A DNA stretch of 64,000 bases from Galbula dea (lineage: Eukaryota > Chordata > Aves > Piciformes > Galbulidae): positions 1,550,001 through 1,614,000 of the forward strand of contig VWZX01006105.1 in the NCBI GenBank assembly GCA_013399015.1. Reading direction: 5' to 3'. Position numbers and translations under genes: made by a program. The notes below the pieces were generated by a model that ran no database searches, was not told the origin of the DNA, and saw only the letters and a list, made by a program, of their open reading frames with translations. Shown piece by piece: positions 1 through 11,830 of this stretch (its first letter is position 1; each line of letters opens with the position of its first letter).

Positions 1-2055
1 CAAATAGCTAGGGAAAAATAGGTAGGTTTAGAATGGCTGGAGGTAAGGAATTTTCCAAGAGGCAGATGTAAATATTACTCTCTCAATAAATCAGAAGAAT
101 CTAGTTAGTTTGAGCAGCACTATTCCACATGTGTTGCAAGCAGTGAGAACAGAATTGCTTTGTCAGTGTAGAAGTTTAATTATCCTCTTTAGATAATGTT
201 TTTAGGTATAGGTTATTTCCCTAGCATGCATGGTTCATTAATATTGAATTGAACTGTGATTTTAGTTAAATTGTATTTTTTCAGTTTATGCCTTGTAACT
301 CAATTAATATGCACTTACAATGCTCCCCTAGAATGATACAAGTATAAAATCCCTAAACTTGCTTTCCACCTTAGCTGAAGATGGAAACTGAGAGAATGCC
401 CAGTACTTTCAGCAACTGCTGCAGGAGTTCTGAAATGTGTTTCAATATGGATCATGCTAACTGTGTAATCCATCCTATGTATTGAAGTAGGTCAATACAA
501 ATGGTAAGGACTAGCTGGAAAGTTAGATATGACTTGCTTCCCCTGATTTGTACAGAGGAAGGGGAATTTGTCAATTTAAAACATTTATGTTATTAGCAGA
601 AATAATGAAGCTTGCATCCTTATGGAGTTCTACAGAAAGGAAACCTAGTGGAGTCCTTCCTTCTTGTGATCATTAAATCTGTGTGGTTGCCAGGCTATAT
701 TATTAAATAACAGACAAAACTTGGAAATGCCTGGAGACAAACTGAGTTGAACATCTATTGTATTAACTAATGTACATATAAACCAAACAGTATTCCCCAT
801 AGAATCCACAAGAAAACCCTTAAGCAGAGCATAGAGATAACCACACCAATCTGAAGGCTACCAGATTAAAAACAGATCCTTCAGAGATTTTTAGTTTTTT
901 GGAGAGGTCCAGTCCTAAATCCAGAGAAGTCAATAAAATATTCCCATTAACTATATTAGGGTATCAACCAGGAGGGAAGGAGGAAGGGAAGGAAGGAAGG
1001 AAGGAAACAAATTACCAGTGTTTCCCTTCTATCTATTCTGTTAAAGCCTACTTTAATAATATCCTAAAGAGAATAAGCTCTTTAAATTTTATTAACAAAA
1101 TATAACAAAGCAATAATGAGTAGCTTGATCCCAGTATGAAAGAATATTTTTCCTCTTACTTTTGGCAAATAAACCCTTTCAGTTAATAAAAACTCTACTT
1201 TCATAGTAAGAAACTAGAAATTCTCTGTGTGACCAGTCTGTATAACAGCAGTAAGTTTGCTGTTATTTGTGCAGGGACAATAAATTGAAGGCTTTCATCA
1301 AATGCTATTTATCTCTTCTTTTTTGAGGATGCAAGTAAGTAATTATCAGTCTAGTTCTATGATCAAGGCACTGCATAAATTTTCAGTAGAAACTAATCCT
1401 GACTGATTAATCTGACTAAATGTATGGTATAAAATAATCTTCAATGCCAGCAATTTTTTCAGTGCCAGGAGATGTTTTTCAGTCATTGGCATTTATATTA
1501 GAAATTCATCTATTCTTCATGCTTGCTTTGAAATTGCATCCAAAAGAGCCCTTTTTAACTAGAAATTTCATGATGTTTTGTAAATACAGCCTCAGGTACA
1601 AAGAGACAAAACCAAATACTCTATTGCTACAGATGAGTGCAGTTTCATGAGAGTAGTAAACCAATGCCAACAACCTTTAGGAAATTTGATGAAGATAATT
1701 AAGGAATGAGTTTAGGGGACACAATGGATGGAACTGAATTGCTGTAAGTTGCTGCCACAGCTGTTAAGTTCTCCTCAACCGTAATCAAGTGGATGTAAAG
1801 AAGTACAATCCTTCCAACTGATGTTTCTGATGCAAAGCAGGTAAATACCCAAGTACTTTCCCTTGCATGAACTGGTGTCAGGAAGAGCCTGTAAATAGTA
1901 TCGCAAATCTGACCCTCTTCCCCTTTACACCTCCCCAGCAGCCAGAGTGCCCTCCATAAATTTGGAGATCTGGAGGTGGGCTTCTAGACACTTACAGTCC
2001 TAGTTTTGTTCCCGTGTATTGGTGTTGGAAGCAGAGTTATCCCACACTTCACCTA
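1..2055. other. Non-coding stretch, no gene seen
   Basis: AT-rich sequence with only short chance frames (about 68 codons, ordinary composition). The one clear structure is the GGAA-type microsatellite listed separately. A GTAAGT donor-like site near 1335 follows a candidate acceptor, but every frame between them is interrupted by stops. Intergenic or intronic DNA is the simplest reading. Confidence 0.6.
971..1008 (+). repeat. (GGAA)n purine microsatellite
   Basis: About 38 bases made almost entirely of GGAA/GGGAA units on the plus strand. The most regular part is four to five consecutive GGAA units near 990-1006. GGAA microsatellites can bind ETS-family factors in vertebrates (established knowledge). 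Nothing here shows that this one does. Confidence 0.85.
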
Positions 2056-2127
2056 TAGAAGGTGGTGTAGTGGTTAGGATTCAGTGCTCTCACCGCCAGG
2101 ACCTGGATTCAAATCCTGGTCAGGGAA
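2056..2127 (+). pseudogene. tRNA-Glu(CTC)-derived pseudogene or SINE head
   Basis: The span has exactly the 72-base length of a vertebrate nuclear tRNA-Glu. It keeps the A-box region (GTAGTGGTTAGGATTC, about 2067-2082), an intact anticodon loop CTCTCAC with anticodon CTC, the B-box region as a decayed GATTCAAATCC, and a complete 3' acceptor strand TCAGGGAA. The 5' acceptor strand is ruined: four of seven pairs are mismatched. Anticodon and T stems also carry mismatches, mostly G-to-A or C-to-T at positions that are CpG in functional tRNA-Glu, as expected for a methylated, untranscribed copy. A functional tRNA is therefore unlikely. It may be a lone retropseudogene or the head of an old SINE (see next entry). 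Confidence 0.75.
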
Positions 2128-2250
2128 GCTTTGTTGTGACCTAGTCTTAGGGAATCCTCTCAATTTCTTAGTGTTCCCTTGAACTGACATACCATGTTAG
2201 TCACACCACCTAACTTAGGTACTTATAAAGTGCTATGAATATGCCCTTCT
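2128..2250 (+). repeat. Possible SINE body after the tRNA-like head
   Basis: Directly after the tRNA-like segment come TGTGACCT (about 2136-2143), a CCTCTCAATTT-like stretch, and TATAAAGTGCTATGAA (about 2223-2238). The order and spacing resemble the core and tail of MIR-type CORE-SINEs, in which a tRNA-related head is followed by TGTGACC, a C/T-rich core and a tail with an AAAGYGCT motif. The match is short and patchy, so this is inference from remembered family structure and chance resemblance is possible. Confidence 0.25.
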
Positions 2251-5200
2251 ACAGTCCTGTGCCAGCTCTGACTTCATCTCTCAGGTAGTATCAGGCTGAT
2301 GCCACAAATGGTTACACATCCCAGACCTCTACAGAGCCCAGTGGAGATCCTTGTGCCTGAAGCTTAAGGTACATGGAGAAAGGAACAGTTTGGTAGAGAT
2401 TTGGGGTTCATGAAGCTACAAGGCCTGCCAGGATGGTATAAGATCTTTGGTATTTGGGAATGTAGAAATTCACCCAAGAGAAGAGCCCTGGCTTGGAATA
2501 CCAGTTTCTTTTCTGAGACCTCAGTAGGGTCAGACCAGTCAAAACCAGTGCAGTATATCAACGCCTTCAAGATACACACAAATACTTCATGATTTGCCCT
2601 TCTAGGATATTCAAAACAGGCTATGAAATAAATGTTTTCTGAAAGCAGAAAATATCATATGAATGTGGAAAAAGGAAGAACTTACTTGGCTGGGAATGGT
2701 CACATTGCTGCCCTTGTGCTTGGTAAATGAACCGGCGGTTTGTGAGAGTCATCTCATGTAGATGTGCTCCAGGTGACCAGCTCATCTGCTAAGTAAGAAC
2801 ACCTTGGTAGAGCAAAAAGTGCTTCTGTACCAATTATTTTAAATCTCTTTTTTTTTTTTTTAAAGTGTGTCTGAAGTTGCAAATCACGTGCATACACCAG
2901 GTGCCAAGCAAGCTCTGGAGTTCACAGTGCTGGAAAGTCTTCTGTAAAAATGTTCTCATTTGCAGCCTTCACTATGTTAAATGCACAAGGTAAAAAGACT
3001 ACTTTGTTGTAAACTTCAGAGAAAAAGAGAACTTTCCTCTGTCTGTTCCTGACTGATGATTGATATAATTTGCAGTTGTAATCCACAGTGAAGGACTGTT
3101 TGAAGAGCCTGTAAGTTTGGAGGAGAAACAACCTCCTTGTGTGATGCAAATTCAGATCCTAAGTGTCTGCTTTTGCCAGGGTGCCAAAGCCTTCCTGATC
3201 CAACCATTGAGCATAGATGGTGCTCAGCCTATTCACAGAGCGAGGAGGTAGCAGACAGTAGTGTCAGGGCAGAACTGAACATCATCAGTGGCAGTGTCAG
3301 ACCTGAGTTGGAACTGTGGAATTTGCAAACTGATGTTTCTCAAATAAATCTGATTTTGAACATTTTTTTCAATAATCCATGATCAAGGCATGAATAAAAA
3401 GCATTTTGTCTTCCTTGTACAGAAATAGCCTCTTACACAGGTCTGTTCCCACAACAGAGTAAAAATTTCTCTTCCTGCTACTTGCCTTTCCCCATGACAA
3501 TAAATTATTTAATAATACACCAGGAGTAAGCTAGCTGTGTGACTTGGCAGGAAACAGACCACAACTGGATGGTTCCAATTACTTTTATTCAAGGAAGAGT
3601 TCTACTTCTTGTAAACCCACCAGATGTTGTCCCAGAAGCATTTGATAATGTTCAAGGTGAGGCCTGGGGGCAGGATCCGCTCTTTTAGCTTGAAAGTCTG
3701 AAGGTCTTATGGAGAGCCAAATAAATTCACAGCATGGCTGGTTTTAAGGGTTAGTGAAAAAGTATTTGGTCACTAAAAAATAAAAACCCAAACCAGCTGA
3801 TGTACAGCAAGTGCTTATTAACCAATCAGTCCTGAAAAAATTTCAAGGAGAAAAAAATGACATAAACAAACCGAATTGTTGCCAGTTTCCTCCCATGCTT
3901 GCAGAAGGGTTTGCAGCTGTTATTATGTCGATGACACTGTTAATAAAAGTGCATATCTATAAAAGAGCTTTTAATAAAGTCTTTGGTGCAGTGTTTGCAT
4001 GCCTGTGTACTGGTGCCTGATAGACTAAGCAGTGAGCTGACTGGGGAATTGATCCTTACCACATCTGAGAGCACATGTTGGACCTCCAGCACCAAAATAT
4101 GGAGGAGCGGGGAGCATCTGGGTACACACAAAATTACTGTCTATGTAGATGAGAGTCTGGAGTGGTGTTGCTTCCCTCTAAAATGACAGGAGGAGTGAAG
4201 ATGAAGGTCCCTCTGGCATCTTCTGTGCCAAAATCATCTCCACTGTGTTCCAGTGACTTACCTGGACCTAGGCATGGGTAAGTACATCCAGTCCTTTTGG
4301 CACAGGAGCCCTGCATTTATTACCCACCTGTTCTCAATCGCATTGCAACAAATGCTGGTCATTTTAATTGTGTTATGACTTTAAATCAGGAGAACAATCT
4401 GGTTTTGTTTCATTTCACCTTTTCAATGGGTGGGATGAAGACTTAGGTATTCCTGATTCAATTGCTGCTTCATGGAAATGATACTGCTCTATAATTGTGA
4501 TAATTACAATGCAGAAGGTAGCATTGGAAGCTTTCTGGAGACAAAATATTTTTTATAATAGCATGTACAGGAGGAAAATTTCCCCTTTTGTTTTATAGAG
4601 TGGTAACTACAGAGATCAGTTGGTTTTGGAAATAGGAAATTTAACAGCACAACAAATCAAAGGACATACATTTGGTTTGTAAATGGCTGGGCAAGACTGA
4701 TTTTTACTGTGGGACACATATGCCAAGCCCAAAGATGACAGACACATTTCCAATGCCTCTTGGTCTTTCTTACAAACAAAAGTAATAACAACAACACTTC
4801 CCTTTCCTTTGAGCCGTGGATTATTCCTCATATGAGCTCTGAATCACCTCTGGCAAAGGCAGCAAACCAAACTGGCATTTGAAGTCTGAATTTTAATTTT
4901 ATTCATAGGCTATGGTCCCCATCCTCTTCTATAGTAAGGTAATTTAGGCAATTTGTAAATACAAGTAATTAAGCAGGTGTGAATAGCACTATGGAGCATT
5001 TAAGTGTGCTCTTTTCCACAAAGAATTAATTTTGTAATTTGTAGGAATCAAGCATTGCAGATAGATACTAACACATTAATTAAATAGTCAAGATTCTGCT
5101 ATCATTATTTGATTCACAATATTTCACTTCAGAACAATCAAGTTTCATCCATAGATATAAGGACATATTGAAATGGAGTATTGAAACTATTATGTAAAAC

Positions 5201-5895
5201 CCAATCCAGAATGTAATCCACTTGTCAGCTCTGCATTATCTGGATAGGCAAAAGGAGGCATTGTTCTAACATATTTATTTAGCCAAGCCACTTGGCCATG
5301 GTGAGAATGTTCTATCATCATATGGTATAGGAAGATTAAAGCAGCGTTTGCAGGTGTTATTTTCACATATGGTATGTTAGCTTCAATAAGGAAACATAAA
5401 ATAGACACACATTATTAACCTGATTAGGAGAGGACTATAGGATTCAAGAAGGCCATGGGCACCCCTTGTGACCATGTATGGGCACAGATCAGCCTGCATG
5501 TTCACATACCCACACACATAGCTTCATGGAGATAGGGTGTGCTTTTCATTTCAGTGGGAAGTATTGTTCCAGCTGGATGCATAATGGCCAGGTGCTAGCA
5601 CCCTGTAGCAGTAGGGTTTACCCTGCTTCTCAGCCACCCAGAGAGATGGTAGGACCAAAATCAGATGACCGATAGCATCTTCCAACTTCAGAGCAGGTCA
5701 TGGTCCTATGATTGGAGAAACACCATGCACAGCCCAGCACACAGGGTCCTTTGGCAATGTAGCCTTGAAAAGCTGGCATGGCTGGGGACCATGCACTGGT
5801 TTAGGCAGGTGATATGTGGCTGTACAACCAGGTTCCAGGTTAGTCTGGGCAGAAACACCTTTGGGCAAACGTAGCTGAAGAACTTTATGTCCTTA

Positions 5896-6030
5896 GTTTT
5901 TTTTGTTGTTTGGTCTGATTTTTGTTTTGGTTGGTTGTTTTTTTGGAGGCTTTTTGGTTGGCTAGTTTGGAGTTTTGGGGATTTTTGGTTTTGGTTTTGT
6001 TTGTTTGGTTTTTATTTTGTTTGCTTTTTG
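5896..6030 (+). repeat. GT-rich low-complexity tract
   Basis: About 135 bases in which the plus strand is nearly all T and G, built from TTTGG, TTTTG and TTGTTTGG-like units, with only scattered A or C. The overlapping open frames on both strands (Phe/Trp/Leu-rich on plus, Asn/Lys/Gln-rich on minus) are by-products of this composition, not genes. It may be a decayed A-rich retroelement tail on the minus strand or an expanded simple repeat. Confidence 0.8.
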
Positions 6031-7100
6031 TAATAGCCTCTTGTGATCTCATCAAGTTTAGGAATTGGAGCTGGAGAGCCTCCTGGACTTCATCACCCAA
6101 ATTCTGTCTATGGTGCACTGGGGGCCTGTATGTGAAGTCCTGTATCTTGCCCTGAGTTTTAGCTTTTGCTCTTCATTGCCTTCTATTGGTTCAATGATTT
6201 GACTGTCTGATCCTGTGGCTACTGGGTTTCTCAGGTTAATTCTTCCTCTGAAGAGTGGAGGAGTAGTTTGAACATAGGAGCCCTTGGGAAACAGTATCAC
6301 ATCCACAATGAGAGACAGCCAAAATGCTCTTCATCTGCAAGTATAATAGGACCAGAAACCTGGTTTAAAGGAGACTATTTGTCAGACAGAGGCATCGCTT
6401 ATAAAAATGGAAACAAAAAAAAAAGTGTTAAGAAGATTTTTTCAGTTTTTTATTGCAGAATTGAGAAGAATGTGAACTCTCCATGCTCCACCTGTAGCCT
6501 TGCCAGCTGTGAAGTGGTAGGAAAGGATGAAAAGTACTACTTTTTAAAAGTGTTGTGTTTGGAAATCATTGTCAAGCATGTAAAATGGAAGGTGTTACTT
6601 TTAAAAATGGAATACATTTTTCTCCTTCTCTTCTTCACACACTTGCTATTTCTCAGCTCTACAAAAGCTGGAAGAGAATGAAAATTTGTGTGTGGGAAAA
6701 GAAGTCTTTTTCATATTTTCACCCTTTGCTCATGGAAAAAATGATGATTTAACATGAAAAGTATTCCTGAGAAAAGCCCTACTTTTCCAGTTCTACCTAT
6801 GGTTGTCACAGAAAAGACAGATTAAAGGAACTGTCAAAAGTTTCAATGTCAACAGTAGAGTATAAAAATAGAAATTCATTTTTTCTGATTTTGCCTCTCC
6901 CTAGTATTCTTATTGCTGTCTCTTCTACAAATCAAAAACTCATTTTGAAAATGTTCCCTGATATTGAGGAAGAACAGGACCTGGCAAAGGTGAATAAAAG
7001 ATTCTACAGAGTTCAAGATGTGGTTAATAGTTCCTCTTTTTGAATCAGACAAACTGTAACTAGAGATTTCATCCAAATCACTTTCTGAATGGTGATTGAC

Positions 7101-7141
7101 ACTTTACTAAATTGCCACTGAATTACTTTACTAAATTGCCA
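7101..7141 (+). repeat. 17-bp direct repeat, 24-bp period
   Basis: ACTTTACTAAATTGCCA occurs at 7101-7117 and again, perfectly, at 7125-7141. The seven bases between are unique. The copies are most simply explained by replication slippage; no function is suggested. Confidence 0.9.
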
Positions 7142-8378
7142 TGGCAAACCCAGGTTAACTGTTGTCTGTGACACATCACACCTTTTTGATCTTGTCTTCC
7201 AGCCAAACTCTTCAGTCCTATTTCATAGCTCTGAGAAAGGTGAAACCAAACCTTTTCCCAAGGTATAAATCAAAATCAATTTTCTAAAATTTTGCATACT
7301 GTTTCTTGACAATCTTGTCTTGTCAATTTAAAACTGTAATTATTTGAGTCAAGATTCTTCAGCTCCCATGACAGAGAAAGGAAATAGCCAGGTTGGGTAG
7401 ACCCTGCAGCTTCTGCATCTGGATGGCTGGAAGCTTTCACCTTTCCTCCTACTTCTGCTTGAGAGGCAGCATGAATCCCAGAGCTCATTGTTTATTCATG
7501 TTTTGCATCCAGGAGCTGCAAAAGACACCAGCTATGCCTCTCAAAAGAATGGAGACATGCAGGAGCAGCTTCCAGTTCAAACAGAGAGCTCTGTGCCAGC
7601 ATAGCTTTCAGAAGGTATCACAAGAACCTGTGTAAGCTCCCGGTCTTCTAGGGACCTACTTCATATCACTGCAAGTCCTGCAGCCTCTAACCACTCTGCA
7701 GCTAACATATTTAAGGTAAAGACTCAAAGCCACATGTATACTGCCTGTGCAAGTACATTTAACAAAATAGCAGCACAAACCTAGCTTGACCTCTAGGTGA
7801 TCGACTTTTTTTCAAGACTAGCATTTTGAGTGTATTTGATTATAAAAATCAAATAATGAAGAGAAATGCCTTTCTTCTGCCACAAACCTGCTTTGAAGAG
7901 TAATGATTCTTCATTTCCTAACTTGATTTATTCAGCTAATCTACTTGATCTCATGCAGACCTTCTGTTTTCATGTCTGAGTGGTAAGGAGGAGGGTTTCT
8001 TAGTGCACGTGAGAAAGCCAGAGGGACTATGAGGAAAACTGAAGTCCAAAACATATCATTTTGTGAGCAAAAAGTAAAACCTGCATTTATTACAATAATT
8101 ATTACAGAGGTCTTCTCTCTTCCCTTCATTTGTATTATTGGAACACAAAAATGAAATTATTAGGCTATAATACAAAACTAAATTACACAAAACTGTCTTT
8201 CTAGATTTTATGAATTTGTTCTGTGAATAAGGCTTTGTATTTCCCTGTCCTGGTTTGAGTTAGAAGAGAATCACTATTCAGTGATTTTACTTTTTAGCTC
8301 AAGTCTCTTCTCAGTAACTGCACTTTCTGAAGATAACAACATGTTTTCATAGACAGTGCCTGCTTCTAGCAGTGGTAA

Positions 8379-8437
8379 GAATCACAGAATCACACAGAAT
8401 CACAGAATATTAGGAGTTGGAAGGGACCTCGAAAGAA
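8379..8437 (-). mobile_element. CR1 LINE, extremely 5'-truncated 3' end
   Basis: About 59 bases match the CR1 3' terminus in reverse orientation: repeated GAATCACA(CA) units followed by GAATATTAGGAGTTGG and AAGGGACCTCGAAAG. The same block occurs at the 3' ends of the copies at 14.3 and 41.3 kb. Similarity stops abruptly after GAAAG, where the longer copies continue with TTCATCTAGTCC or ATCATCTAGTCC. CR1 inserts by target-primed reverse transcription and is usually 5' truncated; this is a near-minimal case. No coding sequence is included. Confidence 0.85.
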
Positions 8438-10809
8438 TGAATGTTTAGATTTACTACAAGGACTGCTAGTAGACCAAGGTCACTGCTAAATCTTGTGTAC
8501 CATGCTCAGGGTGCAGAGTAAAAGGCTGCAAATGCAGGGAGGAGCAAATAGGACAGGTGATCCTGAACAGGCCAGCTAGATATTCCATTCCATATGTGTC
8601 ATATTCAGTATAATGTTGAGGGATCACAAGGGTCAAGGGGTTCACTTCTGGCTCTTCTTCTTTCTTCAATGGCCATTGCCCAAGGAGGACTTTATTCTGC
8701 GTTTGATACCAATAGGAGTGTTCCTGAATTTGTTTCCTGCCTGCTACTGAGTTCAGTCTGGGACTTCTGCCACAGCATCAGTGGTGATGGCAATGTAATT
8801 GCAACAGGGTGTTGGGTTTGATCTTGTTTTTTTCATATACTTCATTTGATTGTTATTATTTTCATTAATGTTTCAGTTTTATTTCCAATCTGTAAGTCTC
8901 TCTGCCTTATTCCCCTTCTCTTCTCTGTGTGTGTGGCAAAGGAATTAATAGAGAGCATTTGTGACTCATTTAGTGTCTGGCCCAGCTCTAACCCTTGATA
9001 CTCCCTTATGATCAACAGGCAGGAACACACCATGTACAGGTTACAGGCTTAGATAAAGATGCTCAGAAGACTTTATTCACCTCATATAGCTAAAGTGCCC
9101 ATCATTCCATGTCAGTCCTAGGTCTGATCCTGCAGCATGACACACTTTTTTAACCCAGCAACAACATCTTTTTTCATACAGGGGACCCAGCATGCACCTA
9201 AGGATCAAGTTTGGTCTTTACTCCTCTCTTGTGTCCACTGCCAAAAAGCAGCAGGAAGGACACCGACCTTGGAAGGTTTTGGTCAACCCCAGGTAGTCCT
9301 TCCTTCCCTTGCAGCTTTTGTGTTTTTTCTTGTTCTCCCCTTCTCTGCCCAATTTTGTGCCAATATTTTTTTCCTTCTCACCAGAAGTGAGAGAAAATTG
9401 CACCTCCAGAGGGGATATGGGTACCCAGCAGTAGATGCCAGCACCTGCTGGCTAAACAGCAAGTTGATTTTGGGCTTAAAGGAATATCAATCAGAGGTTG
9501 TTTTCAAAGGATGAAATAAGAGGTACATTTTTGCCTCTGGTATTGGCAGAGCATCCTCAGCTGTCCCCCTGGGTTAATCTCCATATTAACTAGGAGAAAA
9601 ATGCCTGTGGTGCAGAGAAGAGCTTTGTCCTTCCTGCTCTTCCAGAAAACCAGCAGGATTATCACTTAAGTCAAGAAACGTTTTTTTCTGAGGAACTGTA
9701 ACAGAAACTGAGATACAATCTTGAATGAGTGCCAGTGACAATACCTGCTTGAAGGAGGGAGTCTTTCTTGTTGACTTTCAAGAGAGCAATTTGCAAGAGG
9801 GACAATTAACAGACAAACAACCAGACAAAGAGACAATATTGGGGGTATACACCAAGGTATAAGGACATTGCCTCTGGTCACATAGCAAACGGGCCCACTG
9901 GAGATCACACAGCTCAGTGTAGAGGAGACAGCTTCATCTCTTAGTGCTCATGCTTTATGTACTCTCTTCTAGCTAAAGGAACCACCTGTTGAGTTCATTA
10001 ACCTTAACTTTCTGTTTCAACATAGTTGGAATTTAAGGTAGCTGGAATTTTCTATTTCCCAACAGAAGAACAAACCCTTTTTGGGTAGTAATTGCACCAG
10101 TATTGTACAGAGCATTTTAACAGGCAGCTGGAAGAGAGCTGGTTAGTATGCAGAGATTTGGACTCAACCTCCTCTTTGGGGATTAGACATGTAACAACAG
10201 GCAACTTTATTTAACTTAAAACCCTAATGAGCTGTATTCTTTGTCAGCTGGCAGGTAACTAACAGATATAACTCACACACTTGAGAGTCAAAACTTGTTG
10301 GATTAACTTGTGACCTACTTGAAATACCTTTAAATGAAAGATATTTTCCAGCACACTGGTCATTATTTTGGTAGAAGATATATGTAGCATAACAGACATG
10401 TTTTCAGAGTGCCAGTAAGCCCTAAGTCTGAGATTTTGACTTCAGAAGGAAAGGCTGCAAACTGTTGAGAGAAACACAGAGCAGTAGTCTGCAGAAAACA
10501 CCTTCCAGAAATAGCTTCATATGCTTTGGCCAGATAAGACACATTTGACTGTGCACCTCTATGTACCCTATATTAGTGTTTGCTGCTTTTTCTGAGTGAT
10601 TTGTGGCAGTGTGTGCCATCTACTGTGAAAGGAGACTTCAAACAGAAATAAAGGATAATAGTTTCTAAAACACAGTGGGAAAACGGAATCTTTCCATTGC
10701 CTTTAATGGGCTTTGGACCCATCCCAGCCAAGTTGCAGTGATGTGTTGCTTGCTATAATTCACTGGCTTTTGCCTCTGCCTTGTGGCTAGAGAACATCAT
10801 CTAGCAAAG
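8438..10809. other. Non-coding stretch, no gene seen
   Basis: Only chance frames, the longest 125 codons at 9137-9514 on the plus strand, with no signal, domain or compatible splice borders that I recognise. Composition is ordinary for the window. No repeat family was identified. Confidence 0.5.
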
Positions 10810-11830
10810 TGTTCACTGCCTGCAGCAGCGCCACACTGCTTCACCTTTTGGGCTGCAGGCAACACCAGCAGCAACAGCCAGGCATAGTGCCATGTTTGTG
10901 AATGAGGATGACCTGAGGGAAAGACAAAAACTCCATCAAAAGCAGAAGGTCATCAACCAGCTCTAGTAGTTGTCACAGATGCAGCCCTTCTTCACCGTGG
11001 TCTGCCAGGGGACCCAAAAGTCACGGCTAAGGAGTTGTTCCAGTGCTTTGAATTTTCAGCTTTCCTGCAAAGCAGGGAAGACTTTGCAGAAACCCAGAGT
11101 TCACGGGTACTTCCCTGAACCTATCATCCACCAGAGTCTGTGGAAGGAAACAGATGCTGCCAACAGTGTTGTCTTATCCTTGTCCACAGGTAGTTCCCAC
11201 TCAGCCAGGTACACAGCCCATGGGTATGCATTTGTATGCATTTCCTAACACTCAGGTTTACCTCCATGTTTCACTCTTTCCAGCAGCAGCACCAGAATAT
11301 AGGGCTCTTGGCCCATCTGTTCCACCCCCAGGCAATTCAACAGTTGTGCCAGCACAGTTGTGCTGCAGATCCCTGCAGACATGCAAGTGCATCTCTTGCC
11401 CCCCTGCACTCTTCTCCCTGCCCCTGTTTGCATGGTGGCCTCCAGGATGCCAGAGAGGGAAAAATACTTTTCTCAGAGCCACAGCCTCAGGCTGCTGTTA
11501 AAAAACTGGCTTCAAGACAGCATGAACTGCCTCCATCCTTGAAGCAAGTCATGGCCACCCATCTCCCCAGGCACTTTCTGCCCAGCTTTGCTCAGTGTGT
11601 AGAGCTGACAGAGGTTTGGCCAGCTGGGTGAGAACCAAAGCAAGGTGCTGAAGTACAACATGGTGCCAGGGGAACAGGGCCACCTGCCACTCTACTTCCG
11701 CTACCACGCAGACACTTGGAGGTGACATATGGTTTTCCCATCCGCAGCCTTCTGCTGCCCCGCTCCTTCCAGGGTCCCAGGGAGATAACTTGTCGAGAGC
11801 TGCAGCTAAGGAAAGTTACAGCTGGGTAGT
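10810..11830 (+). pseudogene. GC-richer Gln/Pro-rich broken coding-like patch, possible retrocopy
   Basis: This stretch is clearly richer in G+C and in CAG/CCC-type codons than its flanks. It contains frames of 92-131 codons in different phases, interrupted by stops and apparent frameshifts. One segment (about 10891-10965) reads as a charged stretch beginning MFVNEDDLRERQKLHQKQKV, followed at once by a TAG. Later parts read as Gln/His-rich and Pro-rich sequence (about 11150-11620) and, in another phase, KVLKYNMVPGEQGH near 11643-11684. That pattern of protein-like composition, broken frames and no clear splice sites would suit an old processed pseudogene. I could not name a parent gene and see no poly-A tail or target-site duplication. 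A GC-rich non-coding segment remains possible. Confidence 0.25.

Larger units (their letters stand above)
2251..8378. other. Mostly unassigned non-coding DNA
   Basis: No recognisable gene. The longest plus-strand frame (137 codons, 6268-6681) has ordinary low-complexity composition and no family motif. A 14-base T run lies at 2848-2861. Minus-strand splice-like sites between 2.4 and 4.4 kb are discussed under findings. A GC-richer patch at about 5440-5880 has no motif I recognise. The GT-rich tract and a short direct repeat are listed separately. Confidence 0.5.

Noticed and set aside
976..1008. Frames reading through the GGAA microsatellite (GGKEEGKEGRKE-type peptide)
   Set aside because: Simple-repeat translation with no gene context.
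5650..5720. ATCTTCCAACTTCAGAGC...GGTCCTATGATT, faintly like a CR1 3' terminus
   Set aside because: Only two short words match, with wrong spacing and an intervening unrelated segment.
8246..8259. TGTCCTGGTTTGAG, like the 5' end of some avian ERV LTRs
   Set aside because: The similarity ends after about 15 bases. No LTR body, polyadenylation signal, CA end or target duplication follows before the CR1 stub at 8379.
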